Shown: positions 17,387-25,956 of the stretch, one piece after another
Position numbering within the stretch: position 1 is the first letter of the stretch
Layout: every line of letters starts with the position of its first letter
NCBI GenBank assembly: GCA_023475265.1
Contig: JAMCWE010000073.1
Coordinates: 6,357 to 49,126, forward strand
Length of the DNA stretch: 42,770 bases
Reading direction: 5' to 3'
DNA from: Bacteroidota bacterium
GTDB taxonomy: Bacteria > Bacteroidota > Ignavibacteria > Ignavibacteriales > Ignavibacteriaceae
The notes under the pieces: model-generated
What the model saw: the letters and a program-made list of their open reading frames with translations, nothing else
Databases searched by the model: none
What the model was told of the DNA's origin: nothing
Translations under genes and position numbers: made by a program

Positions 17387-19069
17387 ATGAAGAAAATAAT
17401 TATTACCGGTATTATAAGCATTATAATTGGATTGGGCGCCGGCTGGTTTATTTTTAATAATCATAACTCAACAACAAACAGTAAAACCAGTGAAAAGAAA
17501 ATTCTTTATTATCGTTCGCCTATGAATCCGACGGTAACATCAAAAGTACCGATGAAGGATCAGATGGGAATGGATTACGTTCCCGTTTATGCAGATGACG
17601 GCGGAAGCGGCGGCGAAAGAAAAATTGCGTACTACCGTTCTCCGATGAATCCAACAGAAACATCTCCTGTTCCCAAAAAAGATGAAATGGGAATGGACTA
17701 TGTTCCCGTTTATGCAGACCAGGTTGGCACGGATCAAATTCATATTGACCCGGCAACACAGCAGAACATAGGCGTAACAACAGAGATTGCTGAAAAAAGA
17801 AAATTGTCACGCAACATCAGAACCACAGCTAATATTACTTACGATGAAACAAAGCTGTACACTGTCTCAACCAAAATTATGGGCTACATTGAAAAATTGT
17901 TTGTCGATTACACCGGTCAATACGTTCGCAAGGGGCAGCCGCTTCTAAGTATTTACAGTCCCGATTTAGTTAGTACTCAAGAAGAATATCTTCAAGCATT
18001 AAAATACAGGAAAGAAATTTCCGGCAGCGGTTCTTTAATTAGCAAGCAAGGAGCCGATCAATTAGTTGAAAGCGCAAAGAGAAGATTGCTTTACTGGGAT
18101 ATCTCCGAAAAAGAAATTAAAGCTCTTGAACAGAGAGGTACGCCGCAAAAAACTATGACAATCTTTTCTCCCGCTGACGGAATCGTTGCAGACAAAATGG
18201 TAATCAACGGTCAAAACATAATGCCCGGAATGGCGCTTTATAAAATTGCCGACCTCACCACAGTTTGGGGGCTTGCTCAAATTTATCAATATGAGCTTCC
18301 TTGGATTAAACTTGGAGATAAGGTTAACTTGCAGCTTTCTTACATGCCCGGGAAAACTTTTCAAGGAAGAATAACTTACATTTATCCTTATCTCGATACC
18401 GATTCTAAAACTGTTCAAGTAAGAATTGAAATACACAATTCAAGTAATTATGAATTCAAGCCAGGCATGTTTGCAGATGCCGATATAAAATCACCGATTA
18501 CGCTTGAGACTGTTGCCGTTCCTAATCAAGCGATAATTCACACCGGAACAAGAGACGTTGCAATTATATCTCTCGGCAACGGTTACTTTGAACCAAGGAC
18601 TGTAGTGCTTGGCGTACGCGGCGACAGCGGTTATGTTCAAGTTTTGCAAGGCATCAAACCGGGAGATGAAGTCGTAACTTCTTCTCAATTCCTGCTTGAT
18701 TCCGAAAGCAATTTAAATGCAGCTTTAAATAACATGACGCTTGGCAGCTCGCAGGCAGATTCAACTACGCAAAATAATTCAACCAACAATAAGGCTGAGG
18801 ATAAAACTAAAAAGCCGGTTTCCCCAAAAGATAATATGAGCGGTATGCAAATGATCGGAAGTCATTCTGCGCCAGTCGCATATAAAGGTGTAATTGATGT
18901 GAAGGCAATTGATGATAACATGGACGGCAAAGTTTATCAATGTCCTATGGACTTCAATGTTCTTTCCGATAAGCCGGGAATCGATCCGAAATGCGGAATG
19001 AAACTTCAAGAGGTCACCATTCAGCAAGCTGTCGACAATTTGAAATCGCATGGCTTTAAGGTTAAATAG
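17387..19069 (+). CDS. cusB: CusB-type periplasmic adaptor with three heavy-metal-binding modules
   Basis: 560 residues; GGAG before the ATG. An N-terminal anchor (IIITGIISIIIGLGAGWFIF) is followed by two tandem metal-binding domains at about 40-69 and 82-110, each running from YYRSPMNPT to MGMDYVPVY. The membrane-fusion core (about 120-435) has barrel-sandwich and beta-barrel signatures (LYKIADLTTVWGLAQIYQYE, VPNQAIIHTG). A C-terminal module (about 495-560) has YQCPMDF and PKCGMKL. Family knowledge: adaptor between the RND pump and the outer-membrane duct, accepting Cu+ from chaperones. The C-terminal module is almost the same as the separate small protein encoded at 22886-23104. Confidence 0.94.
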   Translation: MKKIIITGIISIIIGLGAGWFIFNNHNSTTNSKTSEKKILYYRSPMNPTVTSKVPMKDQMGMDYVPVYADDGGSGGERKIAYYRSPMNPTETSPVPKKDEMGMDYVPVYADQVGTDQIHIDPATQQNIGVTTEIAEKRKLSRNIRTTANITYDETKLYTVSTKIMGYIEKLFVDYTGQYVRKGQPLLSIYSPDLVSTQEEYLQALKYRKEISGSGSLISKQGADQLVESAKRRLLYWDISEKEIKALEQRGTPQKTMTIFSPADGIVADKMVINGQNIMPGMALYKIADLTTVWGLAQIYQYELPWIKLGDKVNLQLSYMPGKTFQGRITYIYPYLDTDSKTVQVRIEIHNSSNYEFKPGMFADADIKSPITLETVAVPNQAIIHTGTRDVAIISLGNGYFEPRTVVLGVRGDSGYVQVLQGIKPGDEVVTSSQFLLDSESNLNAALNNMTLGSSQADSTTQNNSTNNKAEDKTKKPVSPKDNMSGMQMIGSHSAPVAYKGVIDVKAIDDNMDGKVYQCPMDFNVLSDKPGIDPKCGMKLQEVTIQQAVDNLKSHGFKVK

Positions 19070-19091
19070 GAAGACTGTAGTTATGGAGAAT

Positions 19092-19179
19092 TGGAGTAGT
19101 GGAATGATGGAGTATTGGAATGCTAAAAATATAAATTTGGGTTTAACATTACTCTATTATTCCACTACTCCATCATTCC
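19092..19179. repeat. Intergenic inverted repeat (family A, copy 2)
   Basis: Two overlapping arm pairs: TGGAGTAGTGGAAT (19092-19105) with its complement at 19159-19172, and 19101-19121 with 19159-19179 (21 bp, one mismatch). The loop contains AAATATAAATTTG. It lies between cusB and cusA and is closely related in stem and loop to the copy at 23108-23205. Confidence 0.75.
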
Positions 19180-19234
19180 TTCCAAAGAAAAGTTTTTTCT
19201 CTATGAAAATGAATAATTTATTTCGGAGTTTTTG

Positions 19235-22200
19235 ATGTTAGAAAAAATAATAGAGTATTCAGTTAAGAACAGATTTCTCGTAATCCTTGCAGTCGTCTTC
19301 CTAATGGGCTGGGGAATTTATTCGCTGTACAATATTCCTGTAGATGCAATACCGGACTTAAGCGATGTTCAGGTAATTATCTACACAAAGTATGAGGGAC
19401 AGTCGCCTCGAATAGTTGAAGACCAGGTAACTTACCCGCTGACAACAGCGCTTGTATCGGTGCCTGGCGCAAAGGTTGTTAGAGGATATTCATTCTTCGG
19501 CTACTCGCTTGTTTATGTAATCTTCAAGGACGGCACAGACCTTTACTGGGCACGAAGCAGAGTTCTTGAATATCTAAACTATGCTGCAAAAAGATTGCCC
19601 ACCGGAGTTGTTCCGACTTTAGGACCCGATGCAACCGGCGTAGGCTGGGTGTTTGAATATACATTATCTTCTAACAAACGCTCACTGGCAGATCTTCGTA
19701 CAATACAGGACTGGTACTTAAAATATCAGCTTAGCACAGTTCCGGGTGTTGCCGAAGTTGCAAGCATCGGCGGATTTGTAAAACAGTATCAAGTTACTGT
19801 TGACCCGGCAAAATTATTGGCTTACAATATTCCCTTAAGCGATGTTGAGATGGCAATAAAGAAATCGAATAATGATGTAGGCGGCGAGACTATTGAAATG
19901 GGTGAATCGGAATTTATGATAAGAGGCTTGGGGTATATTAAGTCAATTCAGGATGTTGAGAACATACCAGTAATGGTTGATAAAAAAACTAACACTCCGG
20001 TTTATATAAAAGACATTGCCAACGTTGCCTATGGCCCGGAAATGCGCAGAGGCTTAGCCGAATCCGACGGCAAAGGCGAAACCGTAGGCGGAATTATTGT
20101 AATGCGCTACGGAGAAAATGCGCTTTCGGTTATCCAAGGCGTTAAGAAGAAGCTTGCGGAATTAAAGCAAGGGCTTCCGCCGGATGTTAAGATTACTCCG
20201 GTCTATGATCGCTCCAGTTTAATTGAAAGAGCAATCGATACTCTTAAAGATAAATTAATAGAAGAAATTCTAATCGTTGCATTCGTTTGTATTTTATTCT
20301 TGATGCACTTCCGCAGCGCCTTTGTGGCAATCTTTACTCTGCCGACGGCTATATTAATGGCATTCATCGTAATGAGAGCTCAAGGAATAAATGCAAACAT
20401 CATGTCTCTCGGCGGAATTGCAATCGCCATAGGGGCTATGGTTGATGCCGCTATAATAATGATTGAAAACGCTCACAAGCATATTGAGCACGATATGCAA
20501 AAGCCGCCGGAACAAAGGCGCGAGCGCTGGCAGTTAATTATTGAAGCTGCAAAAGAAGTCGGTCCATCTTTGTTTTATTCTCTGCTGGTAATAACGGTTT
20601 CCTTCATCCCGATATTTACAATGGAAGCTCAGGAAGGGAAATTATTCAAGCCGCTTGCTTTTACTAAAACATATTCGATGGCAGCAGCGGCAATCTTATC
20701 AATAACCCTTGTACCGGTATTAATGGGTTACTGGATTCGCGGAAATATAAAGCCGGAAGAAAAAAATCCTATCAATAAATTTCTAATTAAAATTTATCAC
20801 CCTGTAGTGAACTTTGTAATTAAGCATTGGAAGTATGTTATTATTACGACGCTTGTTTTGATGGCGCTAACCTACATCCCGTTTTCAAAGCTTGGCAGCG
20901 AGTTTATGCCTCCGCTCTACGAAGGCGATTTGCTTTACATGCCGACTACACTTCCAGGTATATCAATTACAAAGGCAAGAGAGCTGCTTCAGCAGGCTGA
21001 TAAGATTATCGCATCTTTCCCGGAGGTGCATCATGTATTTGGCAAGATTGGAAGAGCGGAAACCGCAACCGACCCTGCCGGTCTTGACATGACCGAAACA
21101 ACCATCATGCTTAAACCAGAAAGTGAATGGCCCAAGGGAATGACGGTTAAAAAGCTTATCGACCAGATGAATGAGGCTGTCCATTTTCCTGGTGTTACTA
21201 ACGCCTGGACAATGCCTATAAAAACCAGAACTGATATGCTTAGCACCGGTATTAAAACTCCGGTTGGTATAAAAATATCAGGTCCTAATCTTGATACGCT
21301 TCAATCTATTGGCGAAAAGGTTGAAGCTGTTATGCGCACTGTGCCCGGTACACTTAGCGCTTATGCTGAAAGAACTGTTGGTGGTAATTATGTTGATATA
21401 AATATCAATCGCGAAGAAGCTGCAAGATATGGACTCACGATTCAAGATGTGGAAGATGTAATTCAATCTGCAATGGGCGGGATGAATGTTACTACCACTG
21501 TTGAAGGGCTTGAGCGTTTCCCGGTTAATTTAAGATATGGGCGCGAACAAAGAGATAATGTGGACGATTTGAAAAGAGTTCTCGTTCCTACTCCAATCGG
21601 TGCTCAAGTACCGATTGGACAACTTGCCGACTTTACCGTGCACAAAGGTCCAATGGTTATTAAAACCGAAGGCACCAGACCTAATGCATGGGTTTATGTT
21701 GATCTGAAAACCTCAGACATTGGAACTTACGTAAAGAACGCGCAAAGAATTGTTGCACAAACTATTCATCTGCCCGTCGGCTACAGCCTCGTATGGAGCG
21801 GTGAGTTTGAGTATATGCAGCATGCCAATCAGCGTTTGATGGTTGTTATCCCGATGACCTTATTCATTATTTTCTTGATCATCTACTTAAATACAAAGTC
21901 ATTAAAAAAAGTTGCAATCATCTTTTTGGCAGTTCCATTCTCGCTCGTCGGAACTTTTTGGCTGCTATTCATTTTAGGATATAACCTAAGTATCGCTGTT
22001 TGGGTTGGTATTATAGCGCTTGCCGGGCTTGACGCCGAAACCGGCGTTGTTATGCTTCTTTATCTTGATGTTGCTTACAAAGAATGGCAGGATAAAGGAA
22101 TGATGAGAGGTATAAACGATTTAATCGACTCAATTCATCACGGCGCAGTAAAAAGAGTAAGACCTAAAATAATGACGGCTTCAGTAATTGTTGCTGGCTT

Positions 22201-22387
22201 AATTCCGATTATGTGGAGCAACGGCGCCGGAGCAGATGTAATGAAGAGAATCGCTGCACCGATGCTTGGCGGTGTCGTTACTTCAGTGTTAATGGAACTT
22301 GCCGTCTACCCGGTCATTTATTACCTGTGGAAATCTTATGAGCTTAAAAAAGAAGCTAAGAAAAACGGATTACTTTTAGAAAATTAA
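19235..22387 (+). CDS. cusA: CusA-type heavy-metal RND efflux pump, Cu+/Ag+ type
   Basis: 1050 residues from the ATG at 19235, with GGAG 6 nt upstream (a TTG just before it is not needed). RND layout: one helix, a large periplasmic loop, six helices, a second loop and five helices. The three copper-binding methionines of E. coli CusA (573, 623, 672) have exact counterparts at M569 (LLYMPTTLPG), M619 (LDMTETT) and M668 (RTDMLSTG), with the same spacing. Helix-4 acidic residues appear in GAMVDAAIIMIEN. It is a proton-driven export of Cu+ or Ag+ from periplasm or cytoplasm. The 165-bp gap from cusB holds a repeat. The Met triad argues against a Zn/Co pump. Confidence 0.96.
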   Translation: MLEKIIEYSVKNRFLVILAVVFLMGWGIYSLYNIPVDAIPDLSDVQVIIYTKYEGQSPRIVEDQVTYPLTTALVSVPGAKVVRGYSFFGYSLVYVIFKDGTDLYWARSRVLEYLNYAAKRLPTGVVPTLGPDATGVGWVFEYTLSSNKRSLADLRTIQDWYLKYQLSTVPGVAEVASIGGFVKQYQVTVDPAKLLAYNIPLSDVEMAIKKSNNDVGGETIEMGESEFMIRGLGYIKSIQDVENIPVMVDKKTNTPVYIKDIANVAYGPEMRRGLAESDGKGETVGGIIVMRYGENALSVIQGVKKKLAELKQGLPPDVKITPVYDRSSLIERAIDTLKDKLIEEILIVAFVCILFLMHFRSAFVAIFTLPTAILMAFIVMRAQGINANIMSLGGIAIAIGAMVDAAIIMIENAHKHIEHDMQKPPEQRRERWQLIIEAAKEVGPSLFYSLLVITVSFIPIFTMEAQEGKLFKPLAFTKTYSMAAAAILSITLVPVLMGYWIRGNIKPEEKNPINKFLIKIYHPVVNFVIKHWKYVIITTLVLMALTYIPFSKLGSEFMPPLYEGDLLYMPTTLPGISITKARELLQQADKIIASFPEVHHVFGKIGRAETATDPAGLDMTETTIMLKPESEWPKGMTVKKLIDQMNEAVHFPGVTNAWTMPIKTRTDMLSTGIKTPVGIKISGPNLDTLQSIGEKVEAVMRTVPGTLSAYAERTVGGNYVDININREEAARYGLTIQDVEDVIQSAMGGMNVTTTVEGLERFPVNLRYGREQRDNVDDLKRVLVPTPIGAQVPIGQLADFTVHKGPMVIKTEGTRPNAWVYVDLKTSDIGTYVKNAQRIVAQTIHLPVGYSLVWSGEFEYMQHANQRLMVVIPMTLFIIFLIIYLNTKSLKKVAIIFLAVPFSLVGTFWLLFILGYNLSIAVWVGIIALAGLDAETGVVMLLYLDVAYKEWQDKGMMRGINDLIDSIHHGAVKRVRPKIMTASVIVAGLIPIMWSNGAGADVMKRIAAPMLGGVVTSVLMELAVYPVIYYLWKSYELKKEAKKNGLLLEN

Positions 22388-22420
22388 AATATCTCTGTAG
22401 TCCTCTGTGATAACTTGGTG

Positions 22421-22459
22421 AAACTCTGTGTAACAAAAAAAAGCGGTTACACAGAGTTT
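22421..22459. terminator. Inverted repeat after cusA (family B)
   Basis: A perfect 14-bp stem, AAACTCTGTGTAAC with GTTACACAGAGTTT, and an A-rich 11-nt loop, 34 nt after the cusA stop. It may end or attenuate the transcript, but only a short T-run follows. Its ACTCTGTGTAACAAAAA core recurs at 29644-29660. Confidence 0.45.
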
Positions 22460-22490
22460 TACTGAGAAAGAAAAATTTTAGGATACAAAA

Positions 22491-22589
22491 ATGAAATACA
22501 TAGTTTTAATAATCGTTGCAGCATTATTTGTCTTCATACTTTGGAGAAAATTTAAGAAAGCCTCGGAAGGAAAAGATTGCTGTAAATAA
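22491..22589 (+). CDS. Tiny membrane protein ending in Cys-Cys-Lys
   Basis: 32 residues with AGGA upstream: one helix (YIVLIIVAALFVFILW), a basic stretch (RKFKKASEGK) and DCCK at the end. The form is like the Cys-rich membrane proteins found next to FeoB. Located between cusA and the small metal-binding genes, it may hold copper at the cytoplasmic face. A similar but unrelated-looking small CC protein heads the copA operon (8468-8635). Confidence 0.65.
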   Translation: MKYIVLIIVAALFVFILWRKFKKASEGKDCCK

Positions 22590-22700
22590 ATTTTTGAAAA
22601 TTGCCACGACCTTTAGGTCGTAGGAAGATATACAACATAAAATTGGCTTTAGCCAAAATATTATTAACTAAAATCTTTAAACTTATAAGGAGTAATCATA

Positions 22701-22889
22701 ATGTTGAACGAAATGAAATCCCGTTTTTCGGGAAAAACCAATTTAATAAAAATAGTATTTCTATCTTTTTTTGTCTTAGCATTTTCTGCCTCGTTGTCGC
22801 TTGCGCAGGATTCGATGCAAACAAAGACTAAGAAGCATAAATCCGAAATGAAGATGGATATGAAAGGAATGAAGGAGATGAAAATATGA
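22701..22889 (+). CDS. Small secreted Lys/Met-rich peptide
   Basis: 62 residues with AAGGAG before the ATG. A signal peptide (LIKIVFLSFFVLAFSASLSLAQ) leaves a mature peptide of about 26 residues rich in Lys and Met (KSEMKMDMKGMKEMKI). Its TGA overlaps the ATG of the next gene (ATGA). It reads like the leader and linker of the following metal-binding domain, which itself lacks a signal, so the two may once have been, or may still be, one protein joined by a frameshift. Confidence 0.65.
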   Translation: MLNEMKSRFSGKTNLIKIVFLSFFVLAFSASLSLAQDSMQTKTKKHKSEMKMDMKGMKEMKI

Positions 22890-23104
22890 AATCAAACCAT
22901 TCGTCTCCAATTGCATATAAAGGAGTAATTGATTTAAAATCAATCGATGATAATAGAGACGGCAAAGTCTATCAATGCCCGATGGATTTTAATGTCTTAT
23001 CCGATAAGCCCGGAGTCGACCCGAAGTGCGGAATGAAGCTGAAAGAAGTTTCGCTTGAACAGGCTAAGAAGAAGCTTACTATGCATGGCTTTAAAGTAAA
23101 GTAA
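22886..23104 (+). CDS. Stand-alone heavy-metal-binding domain, paralogue of the CusB C-terminus
   Basis: 72 residues, matching the last 66 residues of CusB almost throughout (AYKGVID, IDDN, DGKVYQCPMDFNVLSDKPG, DPKCGMKL, HGFKVK). The CPM and CGM motifs should bind soft metal. It starts at the ATGA overlap with the secreted-peptide gene, with AAGGAG 9 nt upstream. Without a signal peptide it would stay in the cytoplasm, unlike the CusB copy. The repeat that follows it also matches the repeat that follows cusB, so domain and repeat look duplicated together. Confidence 0.82.
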   Translation: MKSNHSSPIAYKGVIDLKSIDDNRDGKVYQCPMDFNVLSDKPGVDPKCGMKLKEVSLEQAKKKLTMHGFKVK

Positions 23105-23107
23105 GTC

Positions 23108-23205
23108 TGGAAAAATGGAGTGTTGGAGTATTGGAATGTTGCAAATATAAATTTGAATTTAGCATTATTCCACTACTCCATTATTCCATTGCTCCGCAAT
23201 TCCTA
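23108..23205. repeat. Intergenic inverted repeat (family A, copy 3)
   Basis: The left part GGAGTATTGGAATG and right part ATTCCACTACTCCA with the AAATATAAATTTG loop match copy 2 (19092-19179) over about 80 bp with few changes. Confidence 0.7.
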
Positions 23206-23245
23206 AAAGTTTTATGAACATTAAAGAATAATATCGAGGCGCATC

Positions 23246-24436
23246 ATGTTAAAGAAATTTTTTACTTTATCGTTTTTTGTATTCATAATATCAATAATCT
23301 ATTCTAATACAACTTCTGCAATACCGGCATTCTCACGGAAATACAAAGTTGGCTGCGATATGTGCCATACGGTTTATCCTCAGTTAAATTCTTTCGGAAG
23401 AGATTTTAAAAATAATGGATTTCGCACGCCGGATGAGATGGTTTCAACGTACAAAGCAAAGAGCTTCTGGGAGCAGGGCTTTGGCGAAGTGCCGCTTGAT
23501 TTGCACGGAAAAATCAATCAAGAGTTTTATCCGAACAACCAGCACATTGGAACAGAGACAGGCATAGATGAAATTCAGCTTAATGCCGGAATTAACTTTT
23601 CACAAAAGGTTGCCTTCTACTTACACACCCATCTTTGGGAATCGGGACATGCGGGTGAGCCTTTAGCAATAGAAGTTAGAATAAATGATCTCTTTGGTAC
23701 AAGCTTAGTAAATCTTCGCGCAGGGCAATATGAACTGCCGCTTTCATTCTCACCCGAAATTGAAAGGCTGATGGCGTTCAACTACTTAATTTTTAGCCAG
23801 ACAATCGGCGGCAATTCATTCTCTATTGACCAGCCGCAGCTTGGTTTGGAACTATCCGGCGATCTTGGAAATGACTTCTGGTACTGGGCAGGCATGGTTA
23901 ACGGCAATGGTTTTGAAACGGACCCTGTTACCGGCTTGTTTGATAACAACCCCGCAAAAGATTTCTACTTCCGCATCGCAAAAAACTTTGATGAAAGTAC
24001 CGTTGGTTTATTTGGTTACGTTGGTAATAATTCGGTTTTCCCGGATAACGTTAGCTTTAGCCATACCGATAATTTTATTAGAACCGGCGGAGATATTCAT
24101 CTGGTTCTGCACGATGTCTGGGATCTCAAGACAAGCATTGTCTATGCCCAGGACAACAATTATGATGGGCTGAAAAATAAGACTTCTTTTTACGGCGGCT
24201 TTGTTGAGTGTAATTATTTCCCGGCTGATAGGTGGGTAATTGTCGGTAGATATGAAATAGTTCAATTAAAGGATGCTGCTGTTTCGCCGGATCCCGAAAC
24301 GCCGAAAACAAGCTGGGCCATTACTCCTGGTTTCCAATATTTAATTCTTCCAAATGTAAAAGTTGGATTGGAATACCAAGTGCGGCAAACGGCTTCTGCC
24401 AACCAAGCATTAGCGCTGTTACATTTCGTCATTTAA
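23246..24436 (+). CDS. Cyc2-like fused monoheme cytochrome c / outer membrane porin
   Basis: 396 residues with GAGG before the ATG. A signal peptide ends near 24 (NTTSA). A short heme segment follows: AIPAFSRKYKVGCDMCHTVY with CxxCH at C37-C41, then FGRDFKNNGF. The remaining 330 residues are beta-barrel-like, with alternating aromatic strands, periodic turns and the C-terminal end LLHFVI. The order A-P-FAR-C-x-x-CH-P-L-FGR-FK-NG then barrel is that of Cyc2, the outer-membrane Fe(II) oxidase. It could pass electrons across the outer membrane; the donor (Fe(II), Cu(I) or other) is unknown. Similar cytochrome-porins occur in bacteria not known to oxidise iron. It sits between metal-binding genes and cytochrome c maturation genes. 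Confidence 0.75.
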   Translation: MLKKFFTLSFFVFIISIIYSNTTSAIPAFSRKYKVGCDMCHTVYPQLNSFGRDFKNNGFRTPDEMVSTYKAKSFWEQGFGEVPLDLHGKINQEFYPNNQHIGTETGIDEIQLNAGINFSQKVAFYLHTHLWESGHAGEPLAIEVRINDLFGTSLVNLRAGQYELPLSFSPEIERLMAFNYLIFSQTIGGNSFSIDQPQLGLELSGDLGNDFWYWAGMVNGNGFETDPVTGLFDNNPAKDFYFRIAKNFDESTVGLFGYVGNNSVFPDNVSFSHTDNFIRTGGDIHLVLHDVWDLKTSIVYAQDNNYDGLKNKTSFYGGFVECNYFPADRWVIVGRYEIVQLKDAAVSPDPETPKTSWAITPGFQYLILPNVKVGLEYQVRQTASANQALALLHFVI

Positions 24437-24455
24437 GAAAGAAAGGATTATCATT

Positions 24456-24796
24456 ATGAAAGAAATAAAAGCATATATAAGACTGGATAAAGCTGATGAC
24501 GTAATTTTCGAGCTTGAGCATGCCGGCGTTAAAGGTCTCACAGTTATTGATGTCTCAGCAGTAGGCGCTGGGCAGACCCGGAAAAATCCCAACTCTCGCT
24601 TGAGTATTGCGAAAAATATTGCAGCAGCACGAAGTTAGAGCTTATTTGCATGGATGAGGAGCTTGTAAAATTTATAAACATAATTTTGAATAAAGCTCAT
24701 ACCGGCAGAAAAGGCGACGGCAAAATATTTGTCTCCGATATTTCCGATGCAATAAGCATTAGAACAAAGGAACATGGGATAAAAGCAATAACATAG
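24456..24796 (+). pseudogene. PII-family (PII-NG-like) regulator with a single-base frameshift
   Basis: AAAGGA precedes the ATG. The first frame gives MKEIKAYIRLDKADDVIFEL...GVKGLTVIDVSAVGAGQ, a PII N-terminus, but it stops at 24636-24638. From about 24600 another frame continues EYCEKYC, KLELICMDEELVKF, HTGRKGDGKIFVSDISDAI and SIRTKEHG to a TAG at 24794. Joined, this is a full PII of about 113 residues missing one base. The uridylylated Tyr of the T-loop is absent, as in the PII-NG group that is linked to heavy-metal RND pumps. It is either a true pseudogene or a sequencing error. Confidence 0.8.
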
Positions 24797-24820
24797 CGTT
24801 TGAAGAAAAGGAATCAGAAA

Positions 24821-25381
24821 ATGAAATGTAAAAGTTGTGGTTTTGATAATGACGTCAACAACAAGTTCTGCAGCAACTGCGGAAGTGAACTGCATTCTTT
24901 TCAAGTTAAAGCTGCAAAGGCAAAGCCAAAGTTTTATTCCGTCAAGAAAAAAAATAAGAGAAATATTCACAGCTTAAAAAGCAATACTCCTAATCTTAAG
25001 CCTTTATGGATTACAGTTGGAGTTATTATTGTTTCAATTTTTATTGCTATTTCATTCGATCTTGTTTTCCATAAATATCCTAATAGTGAAAGGTTAGCTG
25101 TTGAGAAAAAAAGTTCTAATTCTGCTGTTGAAGCTCAAGTTACCGCAATTGCTTCTAAGTTTGTTTGTTCATGCGGAACAACTGAATGCAACTTTACATC
25201 GTTGGAATCTTGCACTTGTAGTACCGCTGCCGAAGAAAGGCAGCTAATCAGAACTGAGCTCGAAAAAAATGAAAAGCTCGATGACATTGTTGTTGACCTC
25301 GCAAATAAGTACGGTAATCTTAAACCGGAATTTGCATTTAAATATAAGGTTGAGCGTAGCAGAGTTTGGAATTCAAATTAA
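24821..25381 (+). CDS. Zinc-ribbon, membrane helix and CcmH-like domain fusion
   Basis: 186 residues from the ATG at 24821 (AGGA 8 nt upstream; a TTG at 24800 is rejected). An N-terminal zinc ribbon (C3-x2-C6, C17-x2-C20, CSNCGSEL) is followed by a membrane helix (about 62-82, LWITVGVIIVSIFIAISF). A periplasmic domain (about 105-168) has IASKFVCSCG, then STAAEERQLIRTELEKNEKLDDIVVDLANKYGNL, the pattern of CcmH/NrfF heme-lyase subunits. The usual CxxC is changed to C116-S-C118 with extra Cys at 123, 131 and 133. With the TPR protein and CcmF downstream it would join apocytochrome handling to heme attachment. A zinc ribbon on a CcmH-like domain is unusual. Confidence 0.65.
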   Translation: MKCKSCGFDNDVNNKFCSNCGSELHSFQVKAAKAKPKFYSVKKKNKRNIHSLKSNTPNLKPLWITVGVIIVSIFIAISFDLVFHKYPNSERLAVEKKSSNSAVEAQVTAIASKFVCSCGTTECNFTSLESCTCSTAAEERQLIRTELEKNEKLDDIVVDLANKYGNLKPEFAFKYKVERSRVWNSN

Positions 25382-25403
25382 ATAATATTTTAGGAAGGAT
25401 ACA

Positions 25404-25889
25404 ATGAAACGTATAATTTGTTTATTGGCGCTGGGTCTTGTTTTTGCTATAAGCGAAGTCTTTGCCCAGCATAATATGATGGGCAGTATGTCTGACAATG
25501 GCAACAAAAAAGATCCTGCGTTGGCAGCGCTGCTTTCAATCCAGCCTTTTCCTGTTGCTGCAGGAAATTTCTACTCAGGCAATTGGGAACGTGGAATTCT
25601 CTACACGACGGCAGAAGTTGCTCTTTTTATACCGGCAATGATTTTGCTGGGGCGCAACGGCTGGGGCATGCACAATTATAATTATTACAACGGAACGGAT
25701 AATCGCCTTTCTTGGACAGTTGAAGAACGAAACCAGTTCTATTATTTGCTGACGGGATATATCGTCGTTAAAATTGTAAGCGCATTCGATGCCGGGTATT
25801 CAGTGGAAGAATATAATAAGCATTTCTCGATGAGCTATAATGCTCAAACTAATTCAGAGATGCTTTCATTTAAGATTCCACTTAATTAA
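25404..25889 (+). CDS. Membrane/secreted hypothetical protein with Met-rich start
   Basis: 161 residues with AGGAAGG upstream and a signal peptide (ICLLALGLVFAISEVFAQ). A short His/Met segment (HNMMGSMSDNG) is followed by DPALAALLSIQPFPVAAGNFYSGNWERGILY and a hydrophobic helix (VALFIPAMILLG), then a second helix (YLLTGYIVVKIVSAFDAGY). The DPALA-LS-G-FY-G-KG layout is like DUF5683/TM2-type membrane proteins. The function is unknown. It lies between the CcmH-like gene and the YHS gene. Confidence 0.65.
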   Translation: MKRIICLLALGLVFAISEVFAQHNMMGSMSDNGNKKDPALAALLSIQPFPVAAGNFYSGNWERGILYTTAEVALFIPAMILLGRNGWGMHNYNYYNGTDNRLSWTVEERNQFYYLLTGYIVVKIVSAFDAGYSVEEYNKHFSMSYNAQTNSEMLSFKIPLN

Positions 25890-25956
25890 TAACAGCATAA
25901 AAGAAACTAAGGCGAAACTTTATAATAAAGATAAAAAACGAAAGGAAGATGCTTGT

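Noticed and set aside
22601-22831. A 76-codon ORF overlapping the secreted-peptide gene
   Set aside because: The frame at 22701 has AAGGAG and a proper signal peptide; this one does not.
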